64,000 bases of DNA. Origin: JAENVT01 sp963720775 (GTDB lineage Bacteria; Actinomycetota; Acidimicrobiia; Acidimicrobiales; Ilumatobacteraceae). Of the stretch, positions 18,634 through 27,306 are shown piece after piece; the stretch's first letter is position 1; every line of letters starts with the position of its first letter. Under the pieces are notes generated by a model. It saw only the letters and a list, made by a program, of their open reading frames with translations. It did no database searches and was not told where the DNA came from. The stretch is from assembly GCA_963720775.1 (NCBI GenBank), contig CAVRGR010000006.1:682001-746000 (forward strand). The letters run 5' to 3'. The translations under genes were made by a program, and so were the position numbers.

Positions 18634-20424
18634 ATGAGCGTCACCGCGACCATCCCAGCGCCCCGCGATCTCGACGCCGAGCAGCAGCGAGACATCGAAC
18701 GGTTCGAACGAGCAGTTGCCCAGTACCTGTCGGGCGAGATCAGTGAAGACGTGTTCCGGGTGATGCGCCTCAACAACGGCGTGTACGGACAACGCCAAGG
18801 CGGCACCGCCCAGATGCTGCGCATCAAGCTTCCCGCCGGCTCGATCTCACCCGAGCAACTCGACCTGATGGGCCACCTGGCCGAGACCTACTCGCGCGGT
18901 TGGGGTCACATCACCACGCGCCAGAACCTGCAGATCCACTTCGTGGAGCTCACCAAGGTGACCGACGTGATGCGCGCCCTGGGCGCCGTCGGTCTCACCA
19001 CCCGCGAAGCCTGCGGCGACACGGTTCGAAACGTCATGGCCTGCCACCTCGCCGGCGCATGCCCGCACGAGTTCCTCGACGTGACCCCGTGGGCGGAAGC
19101 AGCATTTCGTCATTTCGTGCGCAACCCGCTCGGACAGCGGTTGCCGCGCAAGTTCAAGATCAACTTCTCCGGCTGCTCCACCGACTGCGGCCAGGCGATG
19201 TTCAACGATGTCGGCGTCATCGCCACCACGCGCACGCTCGACGATGGCTCCAGCGAGACCGGCTTCCGGGTGTACATCGCCGGAGGGCTCGGCGCCAACC
19301 CGCATCCGGCGCTTGCTCTGGAGGACTTCACGTCGCGCGAAGACCTGCTGCCGACCATCGAGTCGGTGCTGCGCGTGTTCGATCAGACGGGCAATCGCGA
19401 CAACAAGCTGCGTGCTCGGCTGAAGTGGGTCGTCGACCAACTGGGCATCGACGAGGTCCGCCGCCGCGTGCTGAAGATGCGTCACACGCTGCCCGCATCG
19501 TCGTCGTGGCCGGGTGGACTTCCAGAGATCGTCCAGAAGGCCGGCGACGCCCCGGCGGGTCGCTCGAGCACCCTCGAGGCCACTTCGGTCGGGCAGGGAA
19601 CGGCCGTTTCGCTCACGCCGCGCGACCCGTACCAACGGTGGGTGGCCACGAGCGTCGTTCGTGGCACGGCCAATGGTGCGGTCTCGGCCGTCGCCTACGC
19701 GGCGCTCGGCGATGTGACCTCCGCACAGTTCAGGGCGCTCGCCGCCACGCAGCGCGAGCTCGGTGCCGACGTGCGGCTCAGCAATCGCCAGAACGTGGTC
19801 TTCCGCGGCCTCACGGAGGCCCAGCTGCCGGTGTTGTACGCCCGCCTCCAGGCAATCGGCATGGCTCGCCCCGGTGCCGAACTGGCTCGCGATGTCGTTG
19901 CCTGCCCCGGTGCCGACACGTGCAACATCGCCGTCACCCAGTCACGCGGATTGGCCAAGGCGATCGGTGAGCGACTCGAGGAAGAGGGTCTGGCGGAAGT
20001 CGGTGGGGTGCGGATAAACATCTCCGGTTGCACGAACAGCTGCGGTCAACATCACGCCAGTGACATCGGCTTCTTCGGCGCCGAGCGGCGTGCCCACGGG
20101 CGGTCGGCTCCCGGCTACCAGATGCTTCTCGGTGGGTACGTCGGGCAGGAGCAGATCCACTTCGGCGAGAAGGCACTGCGCCTTCCGGGCAAGGCCGCAC
20201 CCGAGGCCGTCGTCCGAGTCGTCCGCCGGTTCGCCGGCGAACGAACCGCTGGTGAGACCTTCCGCGACTGGATGGATCGATCGGGAGGCGCTGCAGGAGT
20301 CGCCGACACGTTGAAGGAGCTCGACTTCTTCCCGTCGCCTGACGACGCGCCCGAGTTCTACGCCGACTTCGACGAGACCGGGCCGTTCGTGGCCGAGGTC
20401 GGCGAGTCGGAGTGCGCAGTCTGA
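18634..20424 (+). CDS. Ferredoxin-type nitrite/sulfite reductase (siroheme, 4Fe-4S)
   Basis: A 596-residue nitrite/sulfite reductase with the two-fold repeated ferredoxin-like and siroheme domains. The cofactor cysteines are Cys424 and Cys430 (CPGADTC) and Cys466 and Cys470 (NISGCTNSCG), which bind the 4Fe-4S cluster bridged to siroheme. A degenerate copy of the same motif occurs in the first half (NFSGCSTDCGQAMF), as expected. It reduces nitrite or sulfite by six electrons; which one cannot be decided from sequence. The neighbouring DUF4202-like gene, a family often found beside sulfite-assimilation genes, favours sulfite. It has its own leader with a TTGACT/palindrome element. Confidence 0.9.
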   Translation: MSVTATIPAPRDLDAEQQRDIERFERAVAQYLSGEISEDVFRVMRLNNGVYGQRQGGTAQMLRIKLPAGSISPEQLDLMGHLAETYSRGWGHITTRQNLQIHFVELTKVTDVMRALGAVGLTTREACGDTVRNVMACHLAGACPHEFLDVTPWAEAAFRHFVRNPLGQRLPRKFKINFSGCSTDCGQAMFNDVGVIATTRTLDDGSSETGFRVYIAGGLGANPHPALALEDFTSREDLLPTIESVLRVFDQTGNRDNKLRARLKWVVDQLGIDEVRRRVLKMRHTLPASSSWPGGLPEIVQKAGDAPAGRSSTLEATSVGQGTAVSLTPRDPYQRWVATSVVRGTANGAVSAVAYAALGDVTSAQFRALAATQRELGADVRLSNRQNVVFRGLTEAQLPVLYARLQAIGMARPGAELARDVVACPGADTCNIAVTQSRGLAKAIGERLEEEGLAEVGGVRINISGCTNSCGQHHASDIGFFGAERRAHGRSAPGYQMLLGGYVGQEQIHFGEKALRLPGKAAPEAVVRVVRRFAGERTAGETFRDWMDRSGGAAGVADTLKELDFFPSPDDAPEFYADFDETGPFVAEVGESECAV

Positions 20425-20822
20425 GCACTCGCTACGAAGCGGCGGTCGCGGCCATCGACGCGGCCAACGAGCAGGATCCGACCGGGATCCTGGCGACGTG
20501 CGGATACGACGAGCCCGAGATCGAGCGCGTCCAGGGTGTGATACGGCGCGAGAACATCGACGGTGCACAGGCCGTGGAGGATGCCGCGTGTCTGGTCTTC
20601 ATCGAGACCCAGCTGGGTTCACTAGCGGCGCGAATGGACCACGGCTTGATGATCGAAGTGATCCGCAAGACGGCGCACAAGATGAGCCGGGCCGGCATCG
20701 AACTCGTCGCGTCCATACCTCTTTCACTCGCCGAGGTTGCCCTGCTCGGAGAGGCAATTGGTGATTTCGAGCCGGCGGAGCCGGAGCAGAATGGGCCAAA
20801 TGGCCTACCGCCAACCCATTGA
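20412..20822 (+). CDS. Short DUF4202-like protein, overlapping the reductase
   Basis: A 136-residue protein starting at a GTG 13 bp inside the end of the reductase gene, so translation is coupled. The N-terminus RYEAAVAAIDAANEQDP and the C-terminal half (GYDEPEIERVQGVIRRENI, EDAACLVFIE, IRKTAHKMS) match DUF4202. The usual central part of the family, including the His-containing RAQHI...W..PR segment, is absent, making this version about 60 residues shorter than normal. The function of DUF4202 is unknown; its link to nitrite/sulfite reductase in this position suggests a helper role. The family match is from memory of the pattern. Confidence 0.6.
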   Translation: MRSLSTRYEAAVAAIDAANEQDPTGILATCGYDEPEIERVQGVIRRENIDGAQAVEDAACLVFIETQLGSLAARMDHGLMIEVIRKTAHKMSRAGIELVASIPLSLAEVALLGEAIGDFEPAEPEQNGPNGLPPTH

Positions 20823-20897
20823 CACTCAGCGTGGTGACCGGCAGTCTTAGCAGCGCACTACGGCCCTCCCTCCGTGGTGTGAGGACGGTAAGGCCGA

Positions 20898-21362
20898 ATG
20901 ACCACAACGCTTGCTTTTTTGCTTCGCACAGCTCAACCGACTGACGTCGAGTTCGAGCAGCTTCTGTATGCATCAACCCGTGAGGACCTGCGACCGCTCG
21001 GTCCTGAGGTCTTCGACGGCCTGATCGGAATGCAGTTTCGAGCGCAGTCGATGTCGATCCGGCTCGACCATCCCCGTGCAGAGCGCAACATCGTGATGGT
21101 CGACGACGCGCCGGTCGGCCGGCTCGTCACCGATACCTCAGCCGACCAAGTCGAGCTCATCGACATCGCCCTGCTCTCGGAGTACCGCAACCACGGCATC
21201 GGCACCGGTGTGCTCCGCGGTGTGCTTGCCGAAGCCGACCGCATCGGTCGCGCTGTCCGCCTCCACGTCGAGAAGCAGAGCCGAGCGGTTCACCTGTACG
21301 AGCGCCTCGGATTCGGGATCTGCGGCGACCTCGGGATGTACTTCGCGATGAGTCGCGGCTGA
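20898..21362 (+). CDS. GNAT-family N-acetyltransferase
   Basis: A 154-residue GNAT acetyltransferase. The acetyl-CoA binding loop is in YRNHGIGTGVLRGVLAEA (the Q/RxxGxG/A signature as RNHGIGTG), and the C-terminal strand AVHLYERLGFGICGDLG is typical. It acts on an unknown amine substrate. It has its own short leader after the DUF4202-like gene and is convergent with RF3, with 6 bp between the stop codons. Confidence 0.82.
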   Translation: MTTTLAFLLRTAQPTDVEFEQLLYASTREDLRPLGPEVFDGLIGMQFRAQSMSIRLDHPRAERNIVMVDDAPVGRLVTDTSADQVELIDIALLSEYRNHGIGTGVLRGVLAEADRIGRAVRLHVEKQSRAVHLYERLGFGICGDLGMYFAMSRG

Positions 21363-21368
21363 GCGGTA

Positions 21369-22961
21369 TCAGCCGGCGATTATCGGCAGCAACGTCAACT
21401 CGGGCTCGTCGCTCTCGAGCCGTTGCAACCGGTATCGGTTCTCGAACAGGGCAACGAGCGCTCCATCGCCACGAGTGAGGATCCGAATCCCGCCGATCTG
21501 TCGCAGGCGCTCGCTCGATTCCCTGTCGGTGAGACGGATTGCCTGGTACGGAGCCGAGAGGATCTCCGTCGGCGCGCCGAACTCGCTGCCCAAGCGATAG
21601 GCGAACACCTCGAACTGCAACTCGCCGACGGCGGCCAGGATCGTCTCCGACTCACCGAAGTCGGGATCGCGCAGCACCTGCACGACTCCCTCCTCGTCGA
21701 GCTGGGCGAGCCCCTTGCGGAACTGCTTGAAGCGTCCGTTGTCGAGCGGCCGAGCCTTGGCGAAAACCTCGGGCGAGAACCTCGGGATGGGCGGGTACTC
21801 GACCGACAGGCCTGCGTATCCGGCATCGAACAGGGTGTCGCCGAGCTGCACGCCGCTGGCGTTGACCAGACCGACCACGTCGCCGGGGAAGGCCTCGTCG
21901 ACGGTCTCGCGGTCCGGACCGAACGCGGTCGTCGCGTACTTGGTGGTGAGGTCGCGGCCGGTGCGCTGGTTGGTGACGCTCATGCCGCGTTCGAACCGGC
22001 CCGAGCAGATGCGGGCGAAGGCGATGCGATCACGGTGTGCCGGATCCATGTTGGCCTGCACCTTGAACACGAACGCCGAGAAGGGACTGTCGAGCAGGCG
22101 CGGTTGATCGTCGCGGTCGAGTCGAGGTGACGGTGAGGGAGCCAACTCGATCACTGCATCGAGCAGCAGGCGCACACCGAAGTTGGTGAGTGCCGAGCCG
22201 ACGAACACCGGTGTCGACTCTCCGGCGAGGAACGACGTCAGATCGACATCGGCCCCGACCGCGTCGAGCAACGAGCATTCGTCGAGGGCTGCCTTCCATG
22301 CCGGGCCGTGATCCGAGCTTCCGGCAACGCTGGCCGCAGCGACTGCCGTGGTCTCCTCCGCGGCAGCAGACGCGCCACGAGCGGTGCGGGTGAACCGGGT
22401 GAACAGATCAGTGCGGCGATCGATCAATCCGTAGAAGTCCTCACCGCTGCCCACCGGCCAGGTGGCCGGGGTGGGGCGGAGTTGGATCTGCTGCTCGATC
22501 TCGTCGAGCAGCTCCAACGGCTCGCGGCCCGGGCGGTCGTACTTGTTGAGGAAGGTGATCACCGGCAGGTTGCGCGAGCGACAGACCTGGAAGAGCTTCA
22601 GGGTTTGGGCCTCGATGCCCTTCGCTGCGTCGAGCACCATCACCACAGCATCGACAGCGGCGAGCACGCGGTAGGTGTCCTCCGAGAAGTCGCGGTGGCC
22701 CGGGGTGTCGAGCAGGTTCATGATGTGGTCGCGGTAGGGGAACTGCATCACCGTCGAACTGATCGAGATGCCGCGTTGTTGCTCGAGCTCCATCCAGTCG
22801 CTTCGTGCGGACCGCCGGCCCTCACGGGCATGCACGGCCCCGGCTTCCTGCACTGCTCCGGAGTACAGCAAGAACTTCTCGGTGAGGGTCGTCTTGCCTG
22901 CGTCGGGGTGGCTGATGATCGCGAAGGTGCGACGGCGGGTGGCCTCGGCGATCTCGTTCAT
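21369..22961 (-). CDS. prfC: Peptide chain release factor 3
   Basis: A 530-residue translational GTPase. RF3 recycles RF1/RF2 from the ribosome after termination. G1 is SHPDAGKTT (near residue 17), G2 lies in RGISISSTVMQF, G3 is DTPGHRDF, and G4 is NKYDR. The downstream beta-barrel and C-terminal domain (FRKGLAQLDEEGVVQVL, AVGELQFEVFAYRL) match RF3 rather than EF-G. Length is equal to E. coli RF3. An Ala/Thr/Ser-rich insertion occurs at about residues 195-218. RF3 is patchily distributed in actinobacteria. Transcribed singly. Confidence 0.93.
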   Translation of the reverse strand: MNEIAEATRRRTFAIISHPDAGKTTLTEKFLLYSGAVQEAGAVHAREGRRSARSDWMELEQQRGISISSTVMQFPYRDHIMNLLDTPGHRDFSEDTYRVLAAVDAVVMVLDAAKGIEAQTLKLFQVCRSRNLPVITFLNKYDRPGREPLELLDEIEQQIQLRPTPATWPVGSGEDFYGLIDRRTDLFTRFTRTARGASAAAEETTAVAAASVAGSSDHGPAWKAALDECSLLDAVGADVDLTSFLAGESTPVFVGSALTNFGVRLLLDAVIELAPSPSPRLDRDDQPRLLDSPFSAFVFKVQANMDPAHRDRIAFARICSGRFERGMSVTNQRTGRDLTTKYATTAFGPDRETVDEAFPGDVVGLVNASGVQLGDTLFDAGYAGLSVEYPPIPRFSPEVFAKARPLDNGRFKQFRKGLAQLDEEGVVQVLRDPDFGESETILAAVGELQFEVFAYRLGSEFGAPTEILSAPYQAIRLTDRESSERLRQIGGIRILTRGDGALVALFENRYRLQRLESDEPELTLLPIIAG

Positions 22962-22998
22962 AGCCGTTCGAGGCTACCGGCGCCACCGGATTGCGAGG

Positions 22999-23820
22999 TC
23001 AGGCGATGTAGCGCCAGGCGGCCAGGCGTGCCGCGCTGTCGTCGCCCGGAACGGGAAGCTGGCACACGACGCGCAGGGTCGGCCACTCGCTCGGGGTGAG
23101 CTGTTGGTACTCGAACACGAGGTCGCCGGCGCGCGGGTGCGAGTACCGCCGCAGGCGTGTCTGGAACTGGGCGACGTCGAGCTGCGGCCACCACTCGGCG
23201 AACTCGGGACTGAGCTCGATCAGTCGATCGATCATCTCGACGACCTTCGGGTCGGCGCGCATCGGCGCTGTGCCGGAGCGATACTCGGCCATGATCCGCC
23301 GTGCCTGACTGGCCCAGTCGGTCAGCAGACGGCGCGCGTTCGGTTCGGCGAACACGACCCACAGCAGGTTGCGCTCCTCGTCGACCAGGCGATCGATCAT
23401 CGGGTAGAGCAGCGACTGCGGCCGGTTCCAGGCCAGGAACTCCCACCGCGGCCCGAGCACGTAGGCCGGGGCCGGCTCCATCGACGTGATCAGACGTACC
23501 AACGCGTCGGGAGCATGTTCGACGGTTTCGACCGGCTCACGAGGCGCACGTGCCGCCAACGCCAGGAGGTGTTGGCGCTCGGCGTCGTCGAGATGGAGAG
23601 CCCGCGCCAAGGCACTGAGCACGTCGACCGAGGCGTTGATGGGCCGGCCCTGTTCGAGCCACGTGTACCAGGTCACCGACACGCCCGCGAGCATGGCGAT
23701 CTCCTCGCGCCGCAGCCCCTTGGTGCGCCGCGATCGGCCCTCCGGCAAGCCGACCTCGGAGGGTGCCAGCGCGTCGCGGCGGGCGCGCAGGAATGCTGCC
23801 AGCTCGTCGCGTCGAGTCAT
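22999..23820 (-). CDS. XRE-family regulator with MmyB-like ligand domain
   Basis: A 273-residue transcription factor. Residues about 10-75 form the helix-turn-helix (GLRREEIAMLAGVSVTWYTWLEQGR, with the conserved WYTWLEQG typical of the group). The C-terminal MmyB-like domain (about 105-265) is characteristic of actinobacterial regulators that bind fatty-acid-like ligands (WEFLAWN, WWPQLDVAQFQTRLRRY, HPRAGDL). It is 37 bp from the RF3 start and 52 bp upstream-facing of the CocE gene. Target genes unknown. Confidence 0.85.
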   Translation of the reverse strand: MTRRDELAAFLRARRDALAPSEVGLPEGRSRRTKGLRREEIAMLAGVSVTWYTWLEQGRPINASVDVLSALARALHLDDAERQHLLALAARAPREPVETVEHAPDALVRLITSMEPAPAYVLGPRWEFLAWNRPQSLLYPMIDRLVDEERNLLWVVFAEPNARRLLTDWASQARRIMAEYRSGTAPMRADPKVVEMIDRLIELSPEFAEWWPQLDVAQFQTRLRRYSHPRAGDLVFEYQQLTPSEWPTLRVVCQLPVPGDDSAARLAAWRYIA

Positions 23821-23872
23821 CCGCCCATTGGATCACGCCGCGTACGACGGCGAGTAGTGGTGGCGCTACCTG

Positions 23873-26152
23873 TCAGCCGCCGTTCGAGGCCTTCACCCAG
23901 GTGCGGCACGGTTCACCACGCAGCGAGCCGCAGGCCGGCGGCGCGGCCTGCGGAACGTCGACCCCGCTGACCACCGGCAGCACCAGCCGCGAGGGATGGT
24001 CGGCGTCGTGAGCGATGGTCACCGTTTCACCGTTGTCGATCGTGCGGAACTCCCAGACGGGCCGGTTGTCACCCGGCGCGTGGATCGTGAGGCGCAGTCG
24101 GCTGCCGGCCCGGAACGGATGAGCGAACGGGAAGAGCTCCACCCGCACTGCGGTGAACTCTCCTGCCGGAAGATCGGCAGCGTCGGACTCCAGATTGGTG
24201 TGTGCCGGGCGCAGCTCGGTTGCGGTGTCGGCGAGCGCACGCTGGCTGGCGCGCAGCCATCCGCTCTGCACGTAGATCTCTTCCCCGTCCGGCCGTACCT
24301 CGCTGATGGTCGCCTCGAGGTCGGTGTCGGCCGACGTCGACTTGATCCACAGGTCCAACGAGCCTGCGCCGGCGACGACCGTCGGCGAGGTGAACGGGTC
24401 GGTCACGAACCCGAGTCCGGTGCCATCGGGTAGCGGTCGCCAGTCGTACTGCACGCCGGCTTTCCAGATGTCGCTTCCGCTGCCGGTGTAGAAGGTCGGT
24501 GGCAACGCCGAGGGATCGGCCTTGTAGCTGTCTTCACCCGGCGCCGAGGTCGCCGCGTCGGTCAGCCTTCCGCCGCCATCGAGCTGCCATGCCTTCGCGG
24601 TTGCGGACGGAATCGGCCAGGCCGGGAAATCGGCGACGAAGTTCGGTTCCGGGGTGCCGGGGGTGTAGGCGTCGTTGCCACCCTGCTCGAACAGGATTCG
24701 CACCGGGTCCTCCGACTCGAACTGCGCAAGCGCTTGGTCGTACGGCATGCCGAGGAACCTGCTCTCGAACGGCGCGAACGAACTGACACCCCAGATGGCC
24801 GAGCCGACCAGCGGTGCGATCGAGTTGAGCGTCGAGAGGTCGGGCACCTTCTTGGCGACGTAGAAGTCGAGGAACTCCGCATAACGACCGAGTACGGGCG
24901 GGCTCAGCGACTCGGTGTGCAGCCCGTTCATCAACGTGACGTACACGTGCGGCGAACTGGTGAACTTGTCGAGCATCGCCGGGAAGTGTCCGCCGGTCTG
25001 CTCGTCCTGCCACGCGCCGGCGATGAACACCGGGACCTTGATCTTGTCGACGAACGTGATCGGCGCGAGCGAGTCACCGAGGGTGGGTGGGTAGAACGGG
25101 TTGTCGTCGATCTCCTGAACCAGGTCGGGGTTCTGCAAGCGAAGCTTCTGATTGTCGGCGCACGTCTTGTCGCCACCGTCGGCGCGCTCCTTCGTCCACG
25201 CCTGGCCGAACGGCTTGGCCTCGTCCATCCGTTGCTTGGTCCAGTCGACAGCGAAGCCGGTGTTGAGGATGCCGCCGGGGTACAGCGTCGCCCGGAAGCT
25301 GTCGTCGAGCACCGAGAGCGGGGTGATCGAGTTGAGGCTGGGTGGTTGCGTGGCGGCCACGAAGAGCTGCGTGATTCCCGGATAGGAGATTCCGACCATG
25401 CCGACCTGGTTGTCGAGCACCCAGGGCTGGGCGGCGACGGTCTCGATCGCGTCGTAGCCATCGAGGTTCTGCACGGTCTCGAAGAAGCGATACGACCCGC
25501 CGCTGCAACCCGTGCCACGCATGTTCACACCCACGTAGGCAAAGCCCATCGCCGTGTACAACTGGGCGAGGTCGGCGCTGCCGGGGTCGCTCGGTTGATA
25601 CCCGCTGTACTCGACCACCGTCGGGTACGGACCCTGGTCGGCAGGACCGGGCAGTAGAACGTTGGCGCTGAGCGTGGTGCCGTCTCTGGTCGTGATGTAG
25701 CCGAAGCCCCCTTCGGGCAGCTTCGGTTGGCCGGCGTAGAACGAGGCCGGAGGATTGACCGATGGATCTGCCACGGTGACCGTGCCGCTGACCTGCGTCG
25801 CGCTGGTGATCGTGTAACCGTCGCCTGGTTCGAGGTTGCGGAACAGCAGCGAGCCCTGTTCGTCGACGGTTCCGGTGGCGACCTGTGTCGTGTCGTGGTC
25901 GACGGCCAGGGTGTCACCGGGCGTGGCGTCGGTGATCGCGATCTGTTCGGTGCCGGGTCGTACCGCGAATGTCGCCGTGACCAGGGCCGTCGAGGTCGCC
26001 GGAGCCGTCGTGGCGGCAGGTGTGGTGGATGGCGCCGTGGTCGCAGCTGGACTCGCCGGCGAGCCGGACGTCGAATTCCCCGATGTCCCCGATCCGGAAC
26101 AGCCGGCAATGAGGGCGACCGCGGTCAGGAGCTCGACAACTCGGTTGCGCAC
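23873..26152 (-). CDS. CocE/NonD-family hydrolase lipoprotein
   Basis: A 759-residue secreted alpha/beta hydrolase related to cocaine esterase and X-Pro dipeptidyl-peptidases. The signal peptide ends in a lipobox ALIAGC (Cys18), followed by a Ser/Thr/Ala/Pro-rich linker to about residue 55, so it is anchored outside the membrane. A beta-sandwich-like module (about 60-130) precedes the catalytic domain, where Ser256 in MVGISYPG is the nucleophile. The C-terminal jelly-roll domain (about 540-740) is typical (FTAVRVELFPFAHPFRAGSRLRLTI). It is likely an esterase or peptidase on exported substrates. Transcribed alone. Confidence 0.87.
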   Translation of the reverse strand: MRNRVVELLTAVALIAGCSGSGTSGNSTSGSPASPAATTAPSTTPAATTAPATSTALVTATFAVRPGTEQIAITDATPGDTLAVDHDTTQVATGTVDEQGSLLFRNLEPGDGYTITSATQVSGTVTVADPSVNPPASFYAGQPKLPEGGFGYITTRDGTTLSANVLLPGPADQGPYPTVVEYSGYQPSDPGSADLAQLYTAMGFAYVGVNMRGTGCSGGSYRFFETVQNLDGYDAIETVAAQPWVLDNQVGMVGISYPGITQLFVAATQPPSLNSITPLSVLDDSFRATLYPGGILNTGFAVDWTKQRMDEAKPFGQAWTKERADGGDKTCADNQKLRLQNPDLVQEIDDNPFYPPTLGDSLAPITFVDKIKVPVFIAGAWQDEQTGGHFPAMLDKFTSSPHVYVTLMNGLHTESLSPPVLGRYAEFLDFYVAKKVPDLSTLNSIAPLVGSAIWGVSSFAPFESRFLGMPYDQALAQFESEDPVRILFEQGGNDAYTPGTPEPNFVADFPAWPIPSATAKAWQLDGGGRLTDAATSAPGEDSYKADPSALPPTFYTGSGSDIWKAGVQYDWRPLPDGTGLGFVTDPFTSPTVVAGAGSLDLWIKSTSADTDLEATISEVRPDGEEIYVQSGWLRASQRALADTATELRPAHTNLESDAADLPAGEFTAVRVELFPFAHPFRAGSRLRLTIHAPGDNRPVWEFRTIDNGETVTIAHDADHPSRLVLPVVSGVDVPQAAPPACGSLRGEPCRTWVKASNGG

Positions 26153-26252
26153 CGAACGATTGTTCCATGCCCAGCGCTGAGCCAGGTGTCACGTATCCGA
26201 GCCCCGTCGCTCGAACCTCTCTTGACCACGACCCTGGAAGGAGTAGTTCGGC

Positions 26253-26558
26253 GTGGTCGCGATTCTCGTTGGTTCATTGGCATTCAGCGTCGGCGGCGCG
26301 TTCATGGGAACGTCGGCCGGGTTCACTCGACTCTGGCCGAGCGTGATCGTCGCTGCCTGCTTCGTCATCGGCTCGGCATTCCTGGCCAAGGCCGTGCATC
26401 GGGGCGGACTGAGCACGACCTTCGTCGTCGGTCTCGGCTTCGAGGCCGTGATGTCGGTCGTCATCGGTCTGGCACTGCTCAACGAGCGGTTGACCGGCGC
26501 CCAGATCGTCGGGATCGCCATCATCCTCGTGGGCCTGGTCACCCTCAAGCACGGCTGA
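26253..26558 (+). CDS. SMR-family membrane protein lacking the essential glutamate
   Basis: A 101-residue, four-helix membrane protein clearly related to small multidrug resistance transporters: GFTRLWPS is identical to EmrE in that segment, and helix 4 with its LLNERL turn is also typical. The proton/drug-binding glutamate of helix 1 (EmrE Glu14) is Phe11 here. EmrE Tyr60 is Phe57, Trp63 is Gly60, and a new glutamate (Glu64) appears in helix 3. A normal drug/proton antiport is therefore unlikely. The GTG at 26253 has a good ribosome site (GGAAGGAG). No second SMR subunit is nearby, although such genes often come in pairs. Confidence 0.75.
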   Translation: MVAILVGSLAFSVGGAFMGTSAGFTRLWPSVIVAACFVIGSAFLAKAVHRGGLSTTFVVGLGFEAVMSVVIGLALLNERLTGAQIVGIAIILVGLVTLKHG

Positions 26559-26665
26559 CCTCACCCTACTCGGGCCTTTGACGGTTGGGGCCGTTCGCTG
26601 GCGCCGGGCTGGGCGCCGGTGGACCCAATCGCCGCCTGCGTTCGGGTGGCTGGGCGCGGGTTGGC

Positions 26666-27256
26666 TCAGCAGTGGCCGAACTGCTCGGCGACGGTCTGCA
26701 GGCGGCGAAGGTACTCGTCCCACCACGCCGAATCGCCCGGTGCCATGTTGTCGTTGTCGACGCGTAGGCCGGCGGCGCCGTCGATCAACTCTCGAACGAT
26801 GTCGGCGTGGCCGGCGTGCCGATCGGTCTCGGCGATCATGTGGATGAGGATCTTGTGCAACGTCACCTCGCGTCGTTCCTCGGGCCACCACGGCACCTGG
26901 CCGACAGCGTCGAGCGGCAGGCTCTCGATCGTGACGTCGGCATGCGCCCATGATTGGTGGTACAGCCCGACGATGTATTCGCGCGACTCGTCAGCGGCCG
27001 CCCACATGTCGGCGTTCGGCTCGGCGCCTTCGTCGAACCACGGCAGCGATCCCTCGAACGGCCGTCCGAACGTCTCTCCGAAGTAACCGATCTCGACGCT
27101 GGCCACGTGCTTCACCAGACCCAGCAGATTGGTGCCGGTAGGGGTCATCGGGCGGCGAATGTCGTAGTCGCCGAGGCCCTCGAGTTTCCACAACAGCGCC
27201 TCACGGGCGATCTGCAGGTAGCGATGAAGATCGGCCTTTGGATCCGATTGAGCCAT
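26666..27256 (-). CDS. DinB-family protein
   Basis: A 196-residue DinB/YfiT-type four-helix bundle with the expected metal histidines: LGLVKHVASVE (His50), LHKILIHMIAETDRHAGHADIV (two more in the third helix pair). Members of this superfamily act as bacillithiol- or mycothiol-dependent transferases; the thiol partner would be mycothiol in an actinobacterium. It ends at 26666 beside half of the hairpin-repeat motif (TGGGCGCG at 26651). It is divergent from the M20 peptidase with 50 bp between the starts. Confidence 0.82.
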   Translation of the reverse strand: MAQSDPKADLHRYLQIAREALLWKLEGLGDYDIRRPMTPTGTNLLGLVKHVASVEIGYFGETFGRPFEGSLPWFDEGAEPNADMWAAADESREYIVGLYHQSWAHADVTIESLPLDAVGQVPWWPEERREVTLHKILIHMIAETDRHAGHADIVRELIDGAAGLRVDNDNMAPGDSAWWDEYLRRLQTVAEQFGHC

Positions 27257-27306
27257 GGCCGACAGCTTTGCATCCGTCGCAGCGAGTCATCGGCAACAAT
27301 GGCGTC

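Noticed and set aside
26590..26691. Further copies of the 41-bp repeat near the DinB gene end
   Set aside because: TGGGCGCG occurs at 26651, with similar fragments at 26599 and 26610, but the matching right arm is only about 5 of 8 bases and lies in coding sequence. It may be a remnant half-site, not counted as a copy.
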